Positions 57,481 through 64,000 of a stretch of DNA of 64,000 nt are shown in pieces. Source of the DNA: Kingdonia uniflora. Taxonomy: Eukaryota; Streptophyta; Magnoliopsida; Ranunculales; Circaeasteraceae. The stretch spans positions 62,001 through 126,000 of the forward strand of contig JACGCM010002399.1 in the NCBI GenBank assembly GCA_014058105.1, given 5' to 3'. The notes under the pieces are model-generated. The model saw nothing but the letters and a program-made list of their open reading frames with translations. It had not been told where the DNA came from and ran no database searches. The position numbers and the translations under genes were made by a program. How positions within the stretch are numbered: the first letter of the stretch is position 1; each line of letters opens with the position of its first letter.

Positions 57481-57653
57481 TATAAATACTTCTAATATAT
57501 CAAAAAAGAAAAGTATTCATTGTGTGATATTTTGATATAATATACAAGCAACCGTAAATGGTATTTTTATGCTGAAAAGATGTCACAAAATTTAGCAGCC
57601 TCAATTCCCCTTTTCTCTTTAATCTCTTCTCCTCATCTCTAATTGTCTGTAAG

Positions 57654-57974
57654 CACGACCGACCCTAGCGTTTTTAAGGCCCTGTGAAAAAAATAAAAGT
57701 GAGCATTTTTTATTTGATTTTTATTTTTTTATTTTTTATGTCTAGGGATTTCTCTTTTTGAAGTACTTGGGTTTGTTGGCCTCTCCAGATAATTGGGTTT
57801 GGTTTTGTGACTTTTGTCTACTCTTAGGTCGAATCCGAACTGGGTTGGGTTTAATGTAATTTTTTTTAGCTTTTTGTTTGGGTTTTAGGCTTTTTTTTTC
57901 TTTTCTTCTTTGGGCCTTTTTCCTTTCGCGCCCTGTGTCGTCGTACATGTCGCACACCCCCATGACCGGGTCTA
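57654..57974. mobile_element. Short hAT-type DNA element with 8-bp TSD
   Basis: TCTGTAAG occurs at 57646-57653 and again at 57975-57982, a perfect 8-bp duplication as made by hAT transposases. The left end reads CACGACCGACCCTAGCG and the right end CATGACCGGGTCTA, both decayed forms of the CAGGGCCGGCCCTG-like ends common in plant hAT elements, and AAGGCCCTGTG and GCGCCCTGTG lie just inside. At 321 bp it cannot encode a transposase. The 73-codon minus frame inside is a product of low-complexity sequence. Confidence 0.75.
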
Positions 57975-58008
57975 TCTGTAAGGAGTAAATACTTGTATTC
58001 TCTTCATA

Positions 58009-58044
58009 TCTCTCTATCTCTCTCTCTCTCTCTTTTTTTTTTTT
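58009..58044 (+). repeat. CT/T-rich pyrimidine tract
   Basis: TCTCTATCTCTCTCTCTCTC followed by a run of T, then TCTCCCAATC. Such tracts are common in plant core promoters and 5' leaders. It lies about 320 bases before the host gene start. Confidence 0.7.
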
Positions 58045-58247
58045 CTCCCAATCTCTTCATTGTCACAACAACCGTTGTTGCATATCATTTTCAGACCACG
58101 AGAGGCATACTGACAAGTCTTGTTTCTGTTTGGACGGTTCCAAATCTTCAATTTTATTTTTAGCCCATGGAACCATTTCTTCCCAGTACCCAGCCCAAAG
58201 CATTTCGACCCGCCAAAAAGGAATTAATGTGGACCTCACCAAACAGC

Positions 58248-58253
58248 CACGTG
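58248..58253 (+). promoter_or_regulatory. G-box upstream of the host gene
   Basis: CACGTG within GCCACGTGTCAAG, also an ACGTGTC element. It is 108 bases before the ATG at 58361. G-boxes bind bZIP and bHLH factors in light or ABA responses. Followed by two GTCAA motifs (W-box core on the other strand). Its role here is inferred only from position. Confidence 0.45.
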
Positions 58254-58360
58254 TCAAGTCAACAACCCGCAATATTAAACGTTTCTGCTTTACTTTGTTT
58301 CCTCACAGTGATGTCGACTCACTCATCGTCATCAAACCAAAGATTCATGCGCATGTTAGG

Positions 58361-61300
58361 ATGATCTTCACTTCTCTGCTATCATCAACCTCATCTCTCC
58401 CAAATCAAATTCGCCCTTTCAATGGGCTCCTCAAGATTCACCCAAACCCCAAAATTTCAATTTCAAAACCCCAAATTGGGTGTTCTCGATTGATTACAAG
58501 GTGCTTTAATGAATCAGGATTGGTGAAACCATCATCTTCAGCAGTGGAGATTAAGGAAGGTAGTGGAGGAAACCCTAATTTTAGTAGTAAGGAAAGGTTG
58601 AATGTTGGGATTGAAAACCCTAATTTTATGAGGTTTGGGGGAGGAGCTAAATTGAGCTTGGGTGATCAAGCTTTTTTTCTCTTGGCTTTCATAGCTTGCA
58701 CAGTAATATTTCTCTCTCAAAAATGTCAAGTTTTTTTTTTTATATTTTATTTTGTGATTGAGTTAAATTTGATTTATTGTAATTGCAGACTTCGATAGCA
58801 TTTACAAGCCTTGTAATTGCAGCAGTTCCAACATTATATGTAAGTTTGGGTTATTTAATTATCGATTTTGTTTATTGCAGAGTTATAGTAATGTGGTGTG
58901 GGGTATAGAACCTCTTTTTGTGTTGGTTTGGTGTACGTATTATTTGCGATTAGTGGTAAAAATAAATAAATTTGGGTAGATATTGGATTGCCCCTTTTTG
59001 GTAGTTTTCGTGCTTTTAGGTTAGGTCATGTATTTGTTCTTAAATTTGTCTGTTTTGTTATGAGCTATAGTTTAGGTTCTCAATATAAGTTTTTGAGTCT
59101 TAATATCTCAATCGATAATGACGTTTGAATTTGAATATGACTAGGTGGTTTAGTGGTTAAAGATGTATCAAATGTATGATGAGTATAGGTGATTGCACAT
59201 TTGTTAAATGCTTAGCTTTATGAGTATTACATGGACCATGAGATAACTTAGGAAAATGGGGTTAAAGCCAATTACAGAATACTGTATTAAGGTGTAAGCC
59301 TTAATCAACATTTCACGTGTTGGTTTCTGATACATTGTGTTGGACAAGTGACTTAAAAAGGACAAGAAAGTGGACACTACCGCATCCTCAGATTAGTATA
59401 ACTTTTATCGGTTGGAAATAGCAGGTGTATTGGTCGTGGTGTTGTTCCTTATTGGAGATGACTGGAGATTGTAGCCCTGCTGCAGCTACTATAAGTAAGA
59501 AAAAACAAAGACAGAGGGAAGGACAAGAGGAGAGCTAGTGATGGTGGTGTTGACAGATTGGATATAAGGAGTCAAGAGAGAGAAATATTGGGTATGAGAG
59601 GGAGAGAAGAAGAAGAATTGGGAACGAACAATGAAATAGTTCTTCTGCTGTAGTAAACAGAGAATGACTTCATTCTGTTGTTTGATTAGGAATATTTTGA
59701 TTATGTAAAACATTTAGCACAGCCTAAGTTATTTGAATGAGAAGCTGGTATGGGAAACAATACAAGAAACGAAACATAGAAATTGGAGACACTATATTTT
59801 TAATTTTTTTGTAAGATGCGGAAAGCAAAAAACTATTTGAGAAAGTGGATGCGACTCTACCAAACGAGTATGATGCGGAACAAGAAGCGGATTTTAAAAC
59901 TAATAGTGACACATACTATAATTGGATAGTAAACTTATTATGGAAATTTGAAAGTATATGAAATAATTTTATAATTAATGTCTCAAAATTTTAGCATGAG
60001 CATAGCTATAATGTTTCAAAATAAGTACCCAAAAATTATTAAAACGTATTAAAAGATTTACTCCAAACAGAAACATACTCCTATGGCGGGATTTTTTTCT
60101 TTATTTTATTCCAAAAACCAGTTCCTCCCACCTGATGATTAAAAACATATGCAACAGCTAGCTGGGTGGGTTTGAAACCACCCCAAAAAGTCCTCTCCAC
60201 CTAGGTTGAGTGGTTTTGCTCTCACATCAGCTAGGTGGGTGGAGAGCCGGACCTCTTCAAAACACACCTTGTGGGTCCGTTCAGAGACCCGCATGGTGGG
60301 TTATTTAAAAAGTCATGCCGCGCACTTCTGTTCAGAACTGCGAACAGAACTGCACGGCAAAATGAACGCTCTAGATTAGGCCACATCGCATTCTCTACGG
60401 TCCGCGATGCGTGGAATATATATATTTTTAAATTAAACATGCCGTGCGCGACATTATTTTTTATTGTTTCTCTCTGCTCTCTTGATATATGGCCTTTTAT
60501 AATTGGTTTAATTGAAATAAAGTTAGTGGGTGGGTTTTGAACCCACGTCACTGCTGTGGGGAAATTAGGGTCAATCATTATTTGATGGATTTTGGTGGTT
60601 TGAAACTCACCTAGCTACTGCATATGCTCTAAGTGCTGAAGCTGCATGAACTGAGTTACAAACGAGGCTGCAGTTGGTTAGTTATCTGCTATTTGAATTA
60701 CAGGACTAAAATGAACCAGCTGGATATATAAAGCTAAATCGTTTAAGACCTTAGAGAAGTGTACTACCTTAGTTATTGTTTTCTTCACCCTGGGGATGGA
60801 ACACACTGAGCTAGGTCAATCTCTATCTTTTTCTACTTCCTTCATCTAAATGAAACAGAGTAAAAATACTATGATTAAGAATCAGGTCTCTGGAAATCCC
60901 AAACCACTGTCTGAAATACGTGGGTGATACTGGCATTGAAAATTGAAGTTTTAATCCAAGGATCTTAATAGTCGCCTATCCCTTTTGCCTGGTTCTTTTT
61001 ACCCCTTCATTAAGCCAATGGACAAACTAGGATCCATGTTTTTTTTTTGTCTAAGTAGGTATGCCCATGTTCGAAACATCTTGAGACGGCTTTGGGTAGT
61101 TAAAGAATTAGGTTCTTGTTGCATAGCGCGAACGGCATGTACTTTTAGGTATAACCTTGTAAGATTTTTACTAAGCCTTCGTAAATGTGTTTTGGATAAC
61201 CTTACCTTGTGGTGGCCTGAACGCTGGTGGACATGTGTATGAAACATGATTACCTCACGGCCTTCTCAAAATTCTTGATAAAAATGAAGGCTGCTTGAAT

Positions 61301-61710
61301 TGTTTGATGAATAAAGAGGTTTTGTTAATAAAAAGTTCATGTAAAGAGGAAACAGAAAATGAGCATCCAACTGAATTCACAAAATGAGCAGAAGGTTCCG
61401 TCACTACGTTAAGTGAAATGCCGAATGAAACTTACCCCGGGCAGTAGATGAGGCCTAGTCATCTCCAACACAAATAGCAACTCTTTTTATATGATTCGTT
61501 CTATTTCATCTGAATTGGGAATTGCCACGATCATATAGGATATTGATTCCTTTGTATTTTGTTGTTGTATACCTAGGCAATGGGGAGAGCTGCAACATCT
61601 CTTTCGAAGCTGGCAGACACTGTTCGCGAGGAACTTCCAAGTACAATGGCTGCAATCAGGCTTTCCGGAATGGAAATTAGCGATCTTACTCTAGAATTAA
61701 GCGACTTAAG
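58361..61710 (+). CDS. Host gene: probable plastid membrane protein, 5' three exons
   Basis: Exon 1 is 58361-58702 (114 codons), exon 2 58789-58839 (17 codons), exon 3 61577-61710. Splice sites: GTAATA after 58702, TTGCAG before 58789, GTAAGT after 58839, CTAG before 61577, GTAGCG after 61710. Frames join exactly. The start MIFTSLLSSTSSLPNQIRP is Ser/Thr-rich without acidic residues, like a chloroplast transit peptide. LGDQAFFLLAFIACT plus exon 2 TSIAFTSLVIAAVPTLY forms one membrane segment near residues 100-130. Exon 3 reads MGRAATSLSKLADTVREELP and AAIRLSGMEISDLTLELSDL. I recognise this as a conserved plant membrane protein type but know no name or function. The rest lies beyond 62242 or is cut off by D1. 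A longer in-frame start at 58130 is unlikely because it overlaps the G-box. Confidence 0.75.
58840..60142 (+). other. Host gene intron 2, first part
   Basis: The second intron runs 58840-61576 (2.7 kb). This part is AT-rich with no frame that I recognise. Confidence 0.55.
60143..60629. mobile_element. Inverted-repeat element (MITE-like) in intron 2
   Basis: The left end reads AAACATATGCAACAGCTAGC then GGGTGGGTTTGAAACCACC. The right end, reversed, reads GAGCATATGCAGTAGCTAGG then TGAGTTTCAAACCACC: imperfect terminal inverted repeats of about 35 bp. TAA flanks both sides (60140-60142 and 60630-60632), a 3-bp duplication as in PIF/Harbinger elements. The interior has further hairpins (TGCCGCGCAC / GCACGGCA). 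The overlapping open frames on both strands (60231-60578) come from this symmetry and are not genes. Confidence 0.65.
60630..61576 (+). other. Host gene intron 2, last part
   Basis: No gene recognised. The opposite-strand frames at 60985-61247 are chance. Ends at the acceptor ACCTAG before exon 3. Confidence 0.5.
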
Positions 61711-62241
61711 GTAGCGGTTTCTTATTTTTAGACTATTAGAAATTTAACTTTATTTCAGTACCACATGGCAGTGGCGCTTTGATTTTTGAAATAAGTTGTT
61801 TGCTTACTTTTCATCACATGCTAGTAGGCATACCTAAATCATTGAAGGGAAATAGGGCAGGGCTGTCTATTATATTTACTTGAATTCTAGCTATTTATCT
61901 TTATGTGATAGGTTTATATATGTTACATTTGCAGCTACTGAATAGAATTAGTATTGTATGGCTGAATTATGTGTTTTATCGTTTCTCTAGCCTCTGTTTT
62001 TCCTTTTTTCCTTAACCTTCCTTTGGTCATCTAGATTTTTTCAACCATTAGTAATTACATAATTTACTATAATATAGCAAAATGGAATACCACTGGAGCC
62101 TTGTAATAGAACTATATAGCCCTTCCAGTTATAGGTGTAAAAGAGGATTTTTTAAAGTTATGTTTCTCATTCTTTTGCTCTTTTCCAATCCTTTGACTCA
62201 AAGTTCTGTCCAAAAAAATACTCACCGAGTAATCCACAATA
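61711..62241 (+). other. Start of host gene intron 3
   Basis: The donor GTAGCG follows exon 3 and no further exon is visible before D1 at 62242. The next exon is presumably beyond the right edge of the window. Confidence 0.5.
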
Positions 62242-62769
62242 TGATGAAGAAGCTCTAGTTAGCTGAAAAGTACGAAGAACACATATTGATTGGGAAAAAG
62301 AAGAACTTTAATTGCTTAAAACGAAGTTAATTACAAGGAATTACTCTAAACCCTAGGCTTCTTCCTCATAACTCTTTCTAGATCTAACCTAAGAAAAGAA
62401 ATAACCTAACTCCCCTTTATATAGAGGGAACTAAAAATTACAAATAAAACGCATCTCGAGGCAAAAACATACCTCAGAAATACAACCACCGCCAAAGTCG
62501 TTCGAATGAAATAGAGAGTCGTTCGAATGACGTTACGCCAATTGGTCTAACCCTAGAAAGTTGACAACTCGTTCGAGCGGTATGACAACTCGTTCGAATG
62601 AAAATTCTCTATGGGCCAAATTTCCAGAGAGTATGAAAAAGGTTGTTCGGACGACTTGGGTTTCCTGGGCCAAATTTCAAAGAGGTGGAATTTGGTCGTT
62701 CGAATGACTCTCAACCTCGTTCGAACGACTTTGGTTAATTTCCCAATTTCCCTAGATCTTCCTGGATCA
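62242..62769 (-). repeat. D1 3' LTR
   Basis: On the minus strand it starts TGATCCAGGAAGATCTAGGG at 62769 and ends CTTCTTCATCA at 62242, giving TGAT...ATCA ends. The TATA box CTATATAAAGG (minus strand) lies near 62413-62423. U3 contains about seven TCGTTCGAA-like motifs. The low end is my best choice and cannot be confirmed without the other LTR. Confidence 0.6.
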
Positions 62770-62783
62770 TGGCTCCCCCCTTT
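62770..62783 (-). other. D1 polypurine tract
   Basis: The minus strand reads AAAGGGGGGAGCCA next to the LTR start. Confidence 0.7.
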
Positions 62784-62984
62784 AGGAGCCTTGAGTTCCT
62801 GCTTAAGCTGGAACTAGAGATGTGGAAATGTGGCGTTGCCCATGTCCCTGCTACACCACTTCCAACGCTCGGCATGAATCGCTGAATACATCTTCAAAGA
62901 AGGCGGCAAATCCATTGCATACTCACATGTCTTGCCTTGCAGCAACTTTCGGCGAAACACACTACTCCCCTTGGGATCATCATA

Positions 62985-63240
62985 GCCTCTGACGTAACAA
63001 TAGGCTATATCCGCATAAAAACCAATATAACAAAAGTAGTTGGTAATGGGGGTCGAGATAACCTATCAGCTATTTTGTTGTCAATTCCCTTCTTATACTG
63101 TATAATCAAGGGAAATTGTTGGAGAGACGACATCCCCTTCATCTGGCGAGCTTGCTGTAGCTTGGACTCTGTAGCTAAAAACTAGAACGGTTTGTGATCA
63201 GTATGTACCACAACCTCCTCTTGCAACTTCCTCATGTCGG
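62985..63240 (-). pseudogene. D1 RNase H remnant
   Basis: Minus strand: KLQEEVVVHTDHKPF, a stop, then FLATESKLQQARQMKGMSSL, QQFPLIIQYKKGIDNKIADR and LSRPP. HTDHKP and the DRLSRPP ending are the marks of gypsy RNase H. The first half of the domain and all of RT are missing. Confidence 0.8.
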
Positions 63241-63261
63241 TTTGTTGCTTATAAGACGTTG

Positions 63262-64000
63262 TCATTGTGGACAACACTCTAGCCGACGTACCCTCCTGAA
63301 CTGGTCGAACCAATAACCGCTCGCATTAACCAACCGTTTCTCCTGAGTCACCGTTACTAAATTAGACGTAGTAACATACTCCTTACAAGCATTGATATGA
63401 AACTTATTTCCCTCCTTCACAAGAAGATACTTGCGAGCTCTACGGTAATGAATCACATCTCGGTCCCAAAGATAAGGGCTACCCAAGATGACTTGACACG
63501 CATCCAAAGGAACCACCTCACACGTCACCTCGTCAATGAACCTTTCAGTGATCGCAAACATGAATATACACTGCTTCGTGATCATCAAATCTGGATCTTT
63601 CTGAATCCATCCTAAACCATACGGCTTAGGATGAGCTGTAGTCGTCAAACCCATCATCTTCATCAGCGCCTCAGAAATCAAATTTTTTTGACTACCCGGA
63701 TCCATAATGGCCTCGACTAAACTCTGCTTCACCTAAATACTGACATGAAAAAGTTCTTCCCGACTCTCCTCCTCGGTAGCCAAAGTCTGATGAAACATAA
63801 GTATAAGCTTAGGATTCGGTTTATCCAAATCCGGGAGGTCAACAACCTCTGTGGCTAGTACATATTTCTCTTTCTTGCTCTTCTCCTCCTTCGGCCTAAG
63901 CTCCGGGTGAAGTTTCTAACAATAATTAGAAATATGCCCATTCGCCTTACAATGATTGCAATGATACTCCTTGGACGAAGACCCCTCTCCTTTGGCTTCT
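63262..64000 (-). pseudogene. D1 gag zinc knuckle and aspartic protease
   Basis: Starting at the right edge, the minus strand reads KEYHCNHCKANGHISNYC, a CX2CX4HX4C knuckle at 63919-63960, then a stop, a KEEKSKKEKYVLATEVVDLP linker, a second stop, and protease VEAIMDPGSQKNLISEAL with DPGS in place of DTGS/DSGS. It continues GLGWIQKDPDLMITKQC, ITERFIDEVTCEVVPLDACQ, VILGSPYLWDRDVIHYR and KFHINACKEYV. Both stops look like Gln codons changed by C to T. Confidence 0.85.

Larger units (their letters stand above)
62242..64000 (-). mobile_element. D1: Ty3/gypsy element, 3' part, runs off the right edge
   Basis: A minus-strand element with its 3' LTR at 62242-62769, a polypurine tract, an RNase H tail, and protease with a gag zinc knuckle reaching the window edge. 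RT has been deleted: protease at 63262-63732 is followed after a few codons by RNase H at about 63240. The domain types differ from the Tat copies in the nest (CX2CX4HX4C knuckle, no second RNase H), so it is another gypsy lineage. It probably sits in intron 3 of the host gene. Confidence 0.8.

Noticed and set aside
57742..57963. 73-codon lysine-rich frame
   Set aside because: Lies wholly inside the short hAT-type element in T-rich sequence.
58130..58360. In-frame extension of the host gene upstream of 58361
   Set aside because: It is open, but it overlaps a G-box and promoter-like sequence, and the protein from 58361 already begins with a good transit-peptide-like sequence.
60231..60578. 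Overlapping open frames of 101 and 115 codons on both strands
   Set aside because: Both come from the symmetric inverted-repeat element; neither resembles a protein.

Overview
This window is nuclear DNA of a flowering plant, AT-rich and probably eudicot (species not determinable from sequence alone). Nearly all of it is transposable elements. The only host gene I can support lies at the right end (exons at 58361-58702, 58789-58839 and 61577-61710, plus strand). It encodes an unnamed, probably plastid-targeted protein with one membrane segment.

The centre is one nest of elements, each boundary supported by a target-site duplication (TSD) or an in-frame join. Outermost is a minus-strand Ty3/gypsy Tat-type element (here B1, 1825-57475, TSD ACAAC on both sides). 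Two elements interrupt it independently: A1 (plus strand, 4954 to about 18300, its 3' end and 3' LTR missing) and C2 (minus strand, 24000-55395, TSD GAAAG/GATAG). C2 is interrupted by a CACTA DNA transposon (26650-46524, TSD GGG/GGG). That CACTA element is interrupted by A2 (plus strand, 29260-43800, TSD GCCTG/GCTTG, two 622-bp LTRs), a relative of A1. The order of insertion on the deepest chain is therefore B1, C2, CACTA, A2.

A1, A2, B1 and C2 share a plan: LTR, a primer-binding site close to TGGCGCCGT, gag with a CX2HX4HX4C finger, protease, reverse transcriptase with YIDD, a second RNase H of the kind typical of the Tat lineage, and integrase. Between integrase and the 3' LTR each carries a block on the opposite strand. 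This holds a short gene (aORF1, about 110 codons) and a longer, apparently spliced gene (aORF2: a short first exon, a conserved middle domain and coiled-coil exons). In most copies each has its own TATA box. In A1, A2 and C2 a tandem repeat array with a different unit lies between integrase and this block. All copies are broken by stops and shifts.

The CACTA element also carries a captured exon of a cytosolic ribosomal protein S11 (uS17) gene and a LINE-type RNase H domain that A2 splits in two. The left end (1 to about 1200) is a decayed Ty1/copia element and its 3' LTR. To the right of the nest are a 321-bp hAT-type element with an 8-bp TSD, the host gene with a 487-bp inverted-repeat element in its second intron, and from 62242 onward the 3' part of another Ty3/gypsy element (D1, minus strand) that probably sits in the third intron.
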